From contig JACRPJ010000055.1 of assembly GCA_016213985.1 (NCBI GenBank), forward strand, positions 1-7,995: a stretch of DNA of 7,995 nt, written 5' to 3'. The notes beneath the pieces are model-generated. The model was not told where the DNA came from, ran no database searches, and saw only the letters and a list, made by a program, of their open reading frames with translations. A program made the position numbers and the translations under genes. Each line of letters begins with the position of its first letter. Within the stretch, counting starts at the first letter, position 1. Below are positions 1-6,084 of the stretch, piece after piece. Source of the stretch: Candidatus Woesearchaeota archaeon (lineage in GTDB: Archaea; Nanobdellota; Nanobdellia; Woesearchaeales; GW2011-AR9).

Positions 1-1
1 G

Positions 2-289
2 CTTTTTCCAACCCATGGTGGATTAAATTATAGTTTATTTAGTGATGGCAAGATAATTTCTCTCTATAGAGGTGAAACTCCTATTCTTTCTAATCCTCGA
101 GAGGCAGCCGAGACTTACTTCCGATATTTACGTTTTAAAGGTAAACCGCCACTTACCCTAACCAAAGCTATGCTAGAAGAAGATTTAGGCAAAAGAGTAG
201 AAGAGCTGAAGAGAGCTTATGCCCGGCATTTTGATAATGAGTGCGGGAGGCAGGCAGAGAATAGGTACGGCCAGCATCCGGAAGCTTAA
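2..289 (+). CDS. Paralogous small-protein family member A (5'-truncated)
   Basis: The window opens inside this gene. The frame is open from base 2 to a TAA at 287-289 and gives 95 residues, starting at the family's LFP motif (LFPTHGGLNYSLFSDGKII). It continues through a PREAAETYFRYLRFKG helix and the C-terminal DLGKRVEELKRAYARHF helix. The missing N-terminus should hold the RIIxGIEKVFxGY helix found in the other copies. The body is closest to copy D at 5657, with long identical nucleotide runs. The last 108 bases are almost identical to the end of copy F at 7026, so the gene looks mosaic. Relative to D it lacks two codons just before the MLEEDL segment. Function is unknown. It is a soluble-looking protein with no membrane segment in the visible part. 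That it is a real gene is well supported by conservation among the copies. Confidence 0.85.
   Translation, partial: LFPTHGGLNYSLFSDGKIISLYRGETPILSNPREAAETYFRYLRFKGKPPLTLTKAMLEEDLGKRVEELKRAYARHFDNECGRQAENRYGQHPEA
182..289 (+). repeat. Tail repeat type 1 (copy in A; partner 7314-7421 in F)
   Basis: This 108-base block ending at the stop codon is repeated at 7314-7421. My hand count gives about eight mismatches and no gaps. The first ~60 bases also recur in member D from 5948. Similarity stops right after the stop codon, so the repeated unit ends with the gene. Confidence 0.8.
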
Positions 290-392
290 ATAGGATGGAC
301 ATAACACACCCATGTTTGCCATTCAAAAAGTGAAGCAGAGAAAAAGCAGCAAGAATGGCTTGGAAAAGAAGCGGCCGGAGATGAATACTTTT
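290..392. other. Convergent intergenic gap with no convincing gene
   Basis: This 103-bp gap lies between the stop of family member A (+) and the stop of the sigma-like gene (-). I see no tRNA and no hairpin terminator. A run of six T on the + strand (389-394) overlaps the antisense stop codon and could act as a weak archaeal U-tract terminator for the + transcript. A5 runs near 325-329 and 341-345 would read as U5 for the - transcript. Two short open frames cross it but lack ribosome sites and run into the antisense gene. Confidence 0.5.
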
Positions 393-2651
393 TTACCAAT
401 TTTGCCTTGCTTCACCATATAACGCTTTTAGCTCTTCCGCATACTTAGAATTTCTTATTTTTTCCAGAGCGGCATGTTCTATCTGCCTGACCCTTTCTCT
501 GGAAACTCCAAATCCTAGTGCCGTTTCCTCTAAAGTCCGGGGTATTCCATCAATCATCCCATTTCTGGCCATAATAACCATTCTTTCTTTATCAGTAATC
601 GCTTGTTCATAAAAACAAATCTTCAAAAAAGTTTTTCTAACTGCATCTCTTAAAATGTAATGTCCCAGCTCTTCATCTTGCCGAGGGAAAAGGCTTTCAA
701 GCATATCAATTGCTTCTACCTTATTGTCATCAATCATGTATTTTCGCTCATTTAAAGAACCAGTCCCTTGCATCAGATATTCTAATAGCCGGATATAATC
801 TTCTTCCATCCCCAGTTCTGTTGCTATTGTTTCTGGTGATGCGAAATTATCCCCTGTTGACAACTTGGTTCTTATTCTCCTAATTAATTTCATGTGTTCT
901 TTGACGTGGGGTGGGAGTCTAATTATATTGATCTCGTCTAATCCTCCCTTTGTTAGTGATGCATATACCCAATGAACTGCATAAGTTGAGAAGTGATAAC
1001 CTTTCCGATAATCAAAAAGCTCAATTGCCCTCATTAAGCCAAGATTAGCCAATTGAATAAGGTCCATTAGGTCTCTTTCTGAATAATCCCCTGAGAGATG
1101 ATACCTCTTGGCCAAGGAAGTAGCTAACCTAACATTGCCCCGGGCAACTATCTCTCTTAAATCACTCAGTTTCTTTTCCAGACCAATCATCCTGGCCAGT
1201 TCTAAACCACTTTTTTCGCTGCCAAATTCTTCTCCTCGACAAAACAGGGCGGTATAATCGTCTTTTGAAGTGTGCAACAAATAATTTAAAGCTAAAAAAG
1301 CGTTCGTGCTCATCCCAGTATTCTTTTGGATTTCAGCAGTAAGCGCCTCCATTTCCTGAAAAATTCTCACTAGGGTCTTGTGGTTTAATAACTCTGCGGG
1401 TGTAGAGGTCCAGATTTCGTAAAGATTATGCGAATCAAAGGCCCTGCTTGATCGATTCTTTGGTTTAAATCTTTTGGGCTTACGATAAGCACTAATGGAA
1501 AATTCAGGTAATTCTTCTTCCGGAGTCCGTGGTTCAGGAGCTTCTATCCCATATTTCTTCAGCCCTCTATTAAGAACATAAGTAAGGTCCCCTTCTTTCC
1601 CTTTAAGAACTGCTAAATCTTTCATATTTGTTTGTTCCGGAAAATTTATATCCTCGCTTAATTCCGATAAAGCCACGATAAATTCTAAAGGCCACACTTT
1701 TTCTGCAAATAAAGAATGTTGTGCCTGGTCTCTGCTTTCATAACTGTCGGTGAGGTAAGATAATATCAATTGCGGGTCTTTCATCTCACTTAAGCTTTTT
1801 GTTCTCAGTAAATATGCTGTTCCACAAAGGCCTTCGGGTCTAGAGAACTCTATTGCTTCCACTGCTTCACTTTTTCTTAATCTTACTGCCTGGCGTGTTA
1901 CAGAATAACCACTTTTCCTTTTAGGCTTAATATCGTTCTCTTTACAAAAATGGGACACTTTATAAGGGATCAATCCCGTAAATTCAGCAACTTCGTAAGG
2001 CGACATCCCTATCTCCACCAGTCTCTTAATCTCTTCTTGAGTCTCTTCCGGAATCTCTTCCACCCGCAGAAATTCTAATTTAGGCTCGCCACAACGCTTA
2101 ATCCACTGCTCCAAGCCGGCTTGATCAATAATGCTGTTTTCAAGCCGTTCCCAGTAAGGCTTCAATTCATCTACTTCCAACCCACAATACCATGCAGCTT
2201 GTCCTATATTCATCTTTTTTTCATAAGCGTCTACAATTTCCATAAATGCTTGTTCAGAAACAGATGGGTCAATTTTCTTTTCCTCATCAACTTTCATAAC
2301 CCCACCAACATTCATAATCTCATTAACATTCATAAGCCGGCAGAATAATTTATAACCGTGTGAAACTGTGGTGTGGTCAGAACGATGAGTTAATTTTGCA
2401 ATTTGAAGGTAGCTCAGCTCAAATTTTTCTCTTAAAATAAAATAAGCTCCTAGCCTAAGAAAAGAAACATTTTCATTTCTATCCTGACTTAATAATCTTT
2501 CTAAAGGTATATTTCCTTCTGTTGAGATTCTTTCCAACACATTTTCTATAGTAGTAGATTCGTCTTTTACTAGAGTTTGTACTACTTTAATTGCTTGTTT
2601 TAGGTCGGATTTTTTCTTAATCCTCTCATAATCTCTCCGATTTGTTGTCAT
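393..2651 (-). CDS. Sigma-70-like protein with N-terminal DnaA-domain-IV-like module
   Basis: This 752-residue protein has recognisable modules at both ends. Residues ~34-105 resemble DnaA domain IV, the DnaA-box-binding helix-turn-helix, including its signature (SDHTTVSHG at 91-99). Residues 107-124 form a six-residue repeat linker. Residues ~144-168 and 212-242 look like two further small HTHs. The stretch ~250-490 is unassigned. Residues ~496-570 match sigma region 2 (DLMDLIQLANLGLMRAIELF, then YRKGYHFSTY). Residues ~576-635 match region 3, and ~683-738 match region 4 with a near-consensus GVSRERVRQIE recognition helix. In bacteria such proteins direct RNA polymerase to promoters. Here the setting is archaeal, so the role is inferred: a DNA-binding regulator that may touch the polymerase clamp. 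The ATG at 2651 has no SD site but has a TATA-like box about 28 bp upstream. Alternatives are a sigma-derived repressor or a gene of viral or plasmid origin. Confidence 0.9.
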   Translation of the reverse strand: MTTNRRDYERIKKKSDLKQAIKVVQTLVKDESTTIENVLERISTEGNIPLERLLSQDRNENVSFLRLGAYFILREKFELSYLQIAKLTHRSDHTTVSHGYKLFCRLMNVNEIMNVGGVMKVDEEKKIDPSVSEQAFMEIVDAYEKKMNIGQAAWYCGLEVDELKPYWERLENSIIDQAGLEQWIKRCGEPKLEFLRVEEIPEETQEEIKRLVEIGMSPYEVAEFTGLIPYKVSHFCKENDIKPKRKSGYSVTRQAVRLRKSEAVEAIEFSRPEGLCGTAYLLRTKSLSEMKDPQLILSYLTDSYESRDQAQHSLFAEKVWPLEFIVALSELSEDINFPEQTNMKDLAVLKGKEGDLTYVLNRGLKKYGIEAPEPRTPEEELPEFSISAYRKPKRFKPKNRSSRAFDSHNLYEIWTSTPAELLNHKTLVRIFQEMEALTAEIQKNTGMSTNAFLALNYLLHTSKDDYTALFCRGEEFGSEKSGLELARMIGLEKKLSDLREIVARGNVRLATSLAKRYHLSGDYSERDLMDLIQLANLGLMRAIELFDYRKGYHFSTYAVHWVYASLTKGGLDEINIIRLPPHVKEHMKLIRRIRTKLSTGDNFASPETIATELGMEEDYIRLLEYLMQGTGSLNERKYMIDDNKVEAIDMLESLFPRQDEELGHYILRDAVRKTFLKICFYEQAITDKERMVIMARNGMIDGIPRTLEETALGFGVSRERVRQIEHAALEKIRNSKYAEELKALYGEARQNW
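438..1166 (-). other. Sigma-70 regions 2-4 of the sigma-like protein
   Basis: Codons ~496-738. Region 2.2, which contacts the polymerase beta-prime clamp helices in bacteria, is well kept (DLIQ-x-x-NLGLMRA). Region 2.3/2.4 reads FSTYAVHWVYASLTKG where housekeeping sigma has FSTYATWWIRQAITR. The first of the tryptophan pair is therefore His, and the glutamine that reads the -12 position is Ala. The region 4 recognition helix is close to consensus (RTLEETALGFGVSRERVRQI). This suggests a retained fold, probable clamp binding and -35-type DNA binding, but altered -10 recognition or melting. Confidence 0.85.
2280..2333 (-). repeat. 18-bp (six-residue) tandem repeat in the linker
   Basis: Three in-frame units of 18 bases encode MNVNEI, MNVGGV and MKVDEE (residues 107-124) directly after the DnaA-like domain. 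On the + strand the core AACATTCATAA recurs at 2307-2317 and 2325-2335, with a one-base variant at 2289-2299. The frame is preserved, so the repeat probably acts as a linker that can lengthen or shorten by slippage. Confidence 0.6.
2337..2552 (-). other. DnaA-domain-IV-like region of the sigma-like protein
   Basis: Codons ~34-105 of the sigma-like gene. The order of elements matches DnaA domain IV: an amphipathic helix (ENVLERISTEGNIPLERLLS), an arginine-containing helix with the LGAYFILRE segment, the HTH scaffold LSYLQIAKLTHR, and the DHTTVSHG recognition-helix start. In bacterial DnaA the equivalent is (G)xxDHTTVxHA. Archaea normally start replication with Orc1/Cdc6, so the domain is more likely reused for promoter or operator binding than for replication. 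I saw no consensus DnaA box (TTATNCACA) in the intergenic regions. Confidence 0.8.
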
Positions 2652-2674
2652 TTCTGTGTAGAAAACATCTCAAT

Positions 2675-2684
2675 CTTAAAAATA
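2675..2684 (-). promoter_or_regulatory. TATA-like box of the sigma-like gene
   Basis: On the - strand the sequence TATTTTTAAG is centred about 28 bp upstream of the ATG at 2651. An archaeal TATA box normally lies about 26-30 bp before the transcription start. The transcript would therefore begin at or within a few bases of the start codon, giving a leaderless mRNA. This fits the absence of any SD site. The box is imperfect, hence moderate confidence. Confidence 0.5.
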
Positions 2685-2805
2685 CTGCGGTCAAAAAGGT
2701 GATTTAATCTAAAACTCAGAAGTTCAAGTCATCGGGAGTCCGTTACCTCCACCGTACCTAATCTCTCATTTCACTTTCTCCCAAAATCGCAAATCTGGAC
2801 ATAAC

Positions 2806-2815
2806 TTTTATAAAT
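2806..2815 (+). promoter_or_regulatory. TATA box of the HTH gene and downstream operon
   Basis: TTTTATAAAT is a strong archaeal TATA match, centred about 26 bp before the ATG at 2837. The purine/A-containing stretch GACATAAC directly upstream could serve as the TFB recognition element. No SD site precedes the ATG. The arrangement predicts a leaderless transcript starting at the A of the start codon and probably covering the whole downstream gene train. Confidence 0.65.
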
Positions 2816-2838
2816 GTACCCACTTTTCAAGAGTACAT
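2814..2838 (+). promoter_or_regulatory. Inverted repeat across the predicted start site
   Basis: ATGTAC (2814-2819) and GTACAT (2833-2838) form a perfect 6-bp inverted repeat separated by 13 bases. The left arm overlaps the end of the TATA box and the right arm overlaps the start codon. A dimeric repressor bound here would block transcription start. A 6-bp dyad can arise by chance, so this is a candidate operator only. Confidence 0.3.
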
Positions 2839-4384
2839 GGGATTTAAACTTGGAGAGGGCGCAGAAGAAAACAGCCCAACCAGCTTAGAAGATCATCTAA
2901 AAGGGGTCATTTTAGAAGTTGAATTCACCCGAGGCAAAGACGGCGCTTATTCTAAGATATCGCCTTTGCTAGACGGGCAGGGTATAGCGAATCTGCCATT
3001 AAATGTGGAGCAGGTTAAAGATAAATTAATAGTAACTGCTAACGAGATTAGAGTTAAAAGCTTTTCAATAAACAAAGCTGAATTTGGCAACCCAGATAAG
3101 ATATTTATGCAATATAAGTTAACTGATGATGGAATTTCTGTTTTAAGTATTTCAGATACTTGTGTAGCAAGTCAAGCCACTGTTTCAATAAGAGTGGCAC
3201 CCCCACAGAATATTCCTATCGTTCCTCCAACTGGACCAACAGATATTATCCCGGAAAAAGCAGATGATGCTCTTAAAACCCGTCCCCCTGAACAAAACGG
3301 GAATATTCTAAAACTGAATCCTTGTTTTTATCTTGCTCAAGCAATTGAGAGAAGAATCATTGCGGAAAAGCTTTACGATAATGGAATGATACGATTTTCA
3401 GAAGAGATTAGGTATGAACCCGACTTAGGAATACCTGCAGTAAAAATTTTTAGCATTACTGGGCACAAAATGTCCGCAGTTCTACAGTGGAAAAGTAACC
3501 GTTCGCCTTTGCTAAGAGATTTCAATAAAAGGGGCATTTCTGCTGCGGACATATTATGTGTCCGTCTCTGCGACTATTCCATAGAGAAGTCTTATGGGGC
3601 CAGTCAGGTTGCTAAATTCTTTGGTGTTGATGAGGAGATTATTCTGGGATTAATTAAGAGAGGCTATCTTGGTACTATAAAAGCAGACGATACGAGAATA
3701 AAAGCCATCGATGCCAGAAGAAGATTTAGAGAATCTTATGATCTAGTTATTGAAGCGATGAGAAAAGGAGAATCACTATTAAACAGAACGGTAACGGAAG
3801 AAGTTATTAAATGCGAGTTTGAGCATTTGTATGACCCGCTTCTCCCGGAAGAAACAAGGATTGCTGATTTTGTTAAAGGTTACCAGTCGAAGTTTGATTC
3901 AAGATTTTTAGAGCATTTAGTAAAAGAAAGAAGAATTAATAATGGGGAATTGGTTTTGGGTAGTACGCCGATTGCTTATAATTCGGAGATTTCTTCAGTT
4001 GAATTAATTAGAATACTTGCCGAGTCTAAAAGGGTTAGCGAAGAAGAAATCGCCAATACTTTGTTATCCAGAAAGTTAATTGAGCCAGCACAGGAGAGAG
4101 TATCTCCTTTTGCAGGCTTAGTTTTGTATACTGCTCCCCTAGAACAGAAAAGTGAAAGGGTTTTATTGGAAGATATTGCTTCCAGCTTGCATATTACTCC
4201 CGGAGTGGAAAGTAAAGATTTAGTCTTGTTCCAATACCTAGAGTCCAGCGAATTAGGTTTTAGGGATGGTGCTGATTTGGCCATGAAATACGAAACTTAC
4301 GCGAAAATATACCAGAATTTAACTAATCATTTCATTGGTGCTATGTGCAATAATCAAAGAAGAGAAGCGTTAATGGGGAGTTAA
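2837..4384 (+). CDS. Protein of unknown function with MerR/excisionase-like HTH
   Basis: This 515-residue protein heads the operon. Residues ~20-120 look beta-rich. Residues ~121-155 form a proline-rich linker (APPQNIPIVPPTGPTDIIPE), so the N-terminal part is probably a separate domain. Residues ~250-300 resemble the HTH of MerR or excisionase proteins: SYGASQVAKFFGVDEEIIL, then a basic turn GLIKRGYLGTIK and an arginine-rich helix. Residues ~310-500 are mainly helical and unassigned. There is no signal peptide or membrane segment. The ATG at 2837 is favoured because a TATA box sits about 26 bp upstream and no SD site exists. The gene is divergent from the sigma-like gene and 42 bp ahead of family member B, so it may be a DNA-binding partner or regulator of the array. 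I cannot assign a family beyond the HTH call. Confidence 0.85.
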   Translation: MGFKLGEGAEENSPTSLEDHLKGVILEVEFTRGKDGAYSKISPLLDGQGIANLPLNVEQVKDKLIVTANEIRVKSFSINKAEFGNPDKIFMQYKLTDDGISVLSISDTCVASQATVSIRVAPPQNIPIVPPTGPTDIIPEKADDALKTRPPEQNGNILKLNPCFYLAQAIERRIIAEKLYDNGMIRFSEEIRYEPDLGIPAVKIFSITGHKMSAVLQWKSNRSPLLRDFNKRGISAADILCVRLCDYSIEKSYGASQVAKFFGVDEEIILGLIKRGYLGTIKADDTRIKAIDARRRFRESYDLVIEAMRKGESLLNRTVTEEVIKCEFEHLYDPLLPEETRIADFVKGYQSKFDSRFLEHLVKERRINNGELVLGSTPIAYNSEISSVELIRILAESKRVSEEEIANTLLSRKLIEPAQERVSPFAGLVLYTAPLEQKSERVLLEDIASSLHITPGVESKDLVLFQYLESSELGFRDGADLAMKYETYAKIYQNLTNHFIGAMCNNQRREALMGS

Positions 4385-4414
4385 CGATACATAAAGAGAG
4401 ATATGAAGCTTATC

Positions 4415-4420
4415 GGAGGT
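4415..4420 (+). promoter_or_regulatory. Ribosome binding site that fixes the start of member B
   Basis: GGAGGT lies 6 bases before the ATG at 4427. An earlier in-frame ATG at 4403 would translate through this site (the GG of MKLIGGIKM) and has no SD of its own. The same GGAGGT-ATAAAAATG leader occurs before the other family genes, so 4427 is the real start. Confidence 0.85.
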
Positions 4421-4426
4421 ATAAAA

Positions 4427-4795
4427 ATGAGCAGAGAAGAAATAATCAAAGGGATTGAGAAGGTCTTTGAGGGATACGAGAAAGACTCAGAATTAGCAAA
4501 AATTCTAAAAGTGGTGAAAATCAGGTTCACGCTTTTTCCAGAGTATGATCATCGACAGTATTATTTATCCGATAATGACGGTGAAACTAACGATATTATT
4601 TTTATGGATAAAAGAGGACTTTTTTTAAGTTCATCTTCTGCAGAGGCTGCCCAAAGTTACGTTCAATACTTGCGTTTTAAGCGGGTAGAGCCATTGACTA
4701 AAGAGATTGCTATAGAGAGATTAAACCATAATTTAGGTGAGAGGGTAAGAGAGACGAAACTGCATTATGCTAAAATGAGGGAGATAGAGGAATAA
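4427..4795 (+). CDS. Paralogous small-protein family member B
   Basis: A 122-residue soluble protein when started at 4427 rather than the upstream in-frame ATG at 4403. It shows the whole family pattern: MSREEIIKGIEKVFEGYEKD at the N-terminus, then LFPEYDHRQYYLSDNDG, a SSSAEAAQSYVQYLRFK helix, and a C-terminal [19 protein letters not shown] helix. The 66 bases at the 3' end differ from those of member G (7466) at only about five positions, although the bodies differ much more. It follows the HTH gene by 42 bp and precedes member C by 26 bp. Function is unknown. The alternating charged and aliphatic pattern of the terminal helices suggests a compact alpha/beta fold with helical ends. Confidence 0.88.
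   Translation: MSREEIIKGIEKVFEGYEKDSELAKILKVVKIRFTLFPEYDHRQYYLSDNDGETNDIIFMDKRGLFLSSSSAEAAQSYVQYLRFKRVEPLTKEIAIERLNHNLGERVRETKLHYAKMREIEE
4730..4795 (+). repeat. Tail repeat type 2 (copy in B; partner 7799-7864 in G)
   Basis: This 66-base block from the NLGERVRET codons to the stop is repeated at 7799-7864. About five mismatches and no gaps were counted by hand. It is distinct from the type 1 tail of A, D and F, so the array holds at least two tail lineages. Confidence 0.8.
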
Positions 4796-4821
4796 TCATT
4801 AAGATTAAGGAGGCAACAAAA

Positions 4822-5610
4822 ATGCAAGATAAAGAAAGAATAATTAAAGGGATTGAAGCAGTTTTTAATGGTTATGCAAAGGACACTGAATTAAGAAAAG
4901 CTTTAAAAGCTGACTGTTCTAATCTTCGACTTTTTCCTGAACAGGAAGGAATAGCCTATTATTTATTTTCAACCGGCAAGATTTATGTTCATGACTATTC
5001 CTCTATGGGGAGCACCATTTCTTCTCCAAGAAAAGCGGCCGAGGGGTATCTTACTTATCTTTCTTCTCGCTCAATACAGCCCCCCACTCCCGATACTGCT
5101 AAAGCCAGGTTAGAAGGAAGCTTGGAGGAAAGAATAGAATCTCTGAAACAGATGTATTATACTACTACTCATCGCACTCCGAGAGAAACTAAAATTTTAG
5201 ATTGGAGGAGAAAGAGAAGAGAGCACTTAACAGAAATCATAGCTGCAAAAATGCAAACGTATCTCACCCCAGCATTAAGAAGTGCAGTAAGCTTTTTAGG
5301 TTGTGATTTTGACCTTTTTTCAGATTATAATTATCCTGGTGGAATAAGGTATGCCCTTAAATCTGATGGAAGTGTCCATTGTTTTAAATGCTCTAATGAT
5401 AGGGGAACTAGCTCAGTTAGTAATGCAGCAAGTTTATATTTAGATATATTGATGTTTGCCAAGCATCGCGGTAAGCGATTAACCGAAAAGGGCGTTCGTG
5501 CTGATGTGGAAGAGGATTTAGGATTAAGGGTCCGACGATTGATTGAAAACAGGGAATCCAGAATCAGTTCTGGTGATTTGCCAGAGCGCTTTCGTCCAGA
5601 CCCATATTAA
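4822..5610 (+). CDS. Double-domain family member C (two tandem copies fused)
   Basis: A 262-residue protein that is an in-frame tandem duplication of the family domain. Copy 1 (residues 1-~115) is typical: KERIIKGIEAVFNGYAKDTE, LRLFPEQEG, YYLFSTGKIYV, SSPRKAAEGYLTYL. A basic linker follows (about 119-136, RTPRETKILDWRRKRRE). Copy 2 (~137-250) is strongly diverged but keeps the order: an N-terminal helix, DFDLFSDYNYPGGIRYALKS, DGSVHCFKCSND, a VSNAASLYLDILMFAKHRGK helix, and EEDLGLRVRRLIENR. The CFKC pair occurs only in this copy. GGAGG (4809-4813) lies 8 bases before the ATG. The fusion suggests that single-domain members may act as dimers, which is inference. Function is unknown. Confidence 0.88.
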   Translation: MQDKERIIKGIEAVFNGYAKDTELRKALKADCSNLRLFPEQEGIAYYLFSTGKIYVHDYSSMGSTISSPRKAAEGYLTYLSSRSIQPPTPDTAKARLEGSLEERIESLKQMYYTTTHRTPRETKILDWRRKRREHLTEIIAAKMQTYLTPALRSAVSFLGCDFDLFSDYNYPGGIRYALKSDGSVHCFKCSNDRGTSSVSNAASLYLDILMFAKHRGKRLTEKGVRADVEEDLGLRVRRLIENRESRISSGDLPERFRPDPY

Positions 5611-5656
5611 AGTAGAAGTAATGAAGATAAAATACCTTTAGGAGGTCTAGTGAAAA

Positions 5657-6049
5657 ATGCACAAAGAAAGAATAATTGCAGGAATTGAGAAAGTTTTTGA
5701 GGGGTATGGAGGAGATACAGAATTAATAGAAGCTTTAAGAGAAAGTGGTTCCCCGCTTAAGCTTTTTCCAACCCATGATAAATTAGATTATTGTTTATTC
5801 GCTAACGGCAAGATAATTTCTTCTTATAAAGAGGGGTATCCCCTTCCTTCTTCTCCCCGGGAGGCAGCCGAGGGTTACTTCCAGTATTTGTGTTTTAAGG
5901 GAAAACGTCCACTTACTCTAACCAAAGCCAAAAAGATGTTAGAAGATGATTTAGGCAAAAGAGTAGAAGAGCTGAAGAGAGCATATGCCCGGCATTTTGA
6001 GAATGAATGCGATCGAATCGATGAGGAAAGATACACTCATGTATCCTGA
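5657..6049 (+). CDS. Paralogous small-protein family member D
   Basis: A 130-residue protein giving perhaps the cleanest view of the family: MHKERIIAGIEKVFEGYGGD, LKLFPTHDKLDYCLFANGKI, SSPREAAEGYFQYLCFKGKR, then MLEDDLGKRVEELKRAYARH. GGAGGT (5641-5646) lies 10 bases before the ATG. A GTG at 5650 is out of frame. The body is the closest visible relative of partial member A, including identical nucleotide stretches around the LFPTH and GKIIS codons. The last ~12 residues (RIDEERYTHVS) differ from A and F, which share a different tail. It ends in TGA, unlike the TAA of its neighbours. Function is unknown. Confidence 0.88.
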   Translation: MHKERIIAGIEKVFEGYGGDTELIEALRESGSPLKLFPTHDKLDYCLFANGKIISSYKEGYPLPSSPREAAEGYFQYLCFKGKRPLTLTKAKKMLEDDLGKRVEELKRAYARHFENECDRIDEERYTHVS

Positions 6050-6071
6050 TGTTTAAATGAATAATTAAATT

Positions 6072-6077
6072 GGAGGT
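6072..6077 (+). promoter_or_regulatory. Ribosome binding site that fixes the start of gene E
   Basis: GGAGGT lies 7 bases before the ATG at 6085. A TTG at 6070 is in frame but would place the SD inside the coding region (residues MEVIK), so it is not the likely start. Confidence 0.8.
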
Positions 6078-6084
6078 AATAAAA

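Larger units (their letters stand above)
2652..2836. promoter_or_regulatory. Divergent promoter region
   Basis: This 185-bp stretch separates the sigma-like gene (-) from the HTH gene (+) and is the only sizeable divergent spacer in the window. It holds a TATA-like box for each gene near the two ends. About 120 bp between them carry no visible gene. The centre has a short imperfect direct repeat (CCGTTACC then CCGTACC, 2740-2757) and a small palindrome, GATTTAATC (2701-2709). Since both flanking genes encode DNA-binding proteins, autoregulation from this spacer is plausible but inferred. Confidence 0.6.

Noticed and set aside
312..422. A 36-codon open frame (ATG at 312) and a parallel open frame through 331-450 in the gap after member A
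   Set aside because: Neither has a ribosome site or a supported start. Both run into the 3' end of the well-supported antisense sigma-like gene and match none of the family copies.
2121..2348. 75-codon + strand open frame inside the sigma-like gene
   Set aside because: It is a shadow of the antisense coding region with repetitive, Phe/Asn/His-rich composition and no SD or promoter.
2720..2760. GTTCAAGTC resembling a tRNA T-loop
   Set aside because: The flanking bases do not pair as a T-stem on either strand, and no acceptor, D or anticodon arms can be formed.
2652..2836. Replication origin, considered because of the DnaA-like domain
   Set aside because: No consensus DnaA boxes, no origin recognition box repeats and no replication genes are visible nearby.
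3976..4284. 102-codon - strand open frame inside the HTH gene
   Set aside because: It overlaps a well-supported + strand gene and has no ribosome site or recognisable motif.
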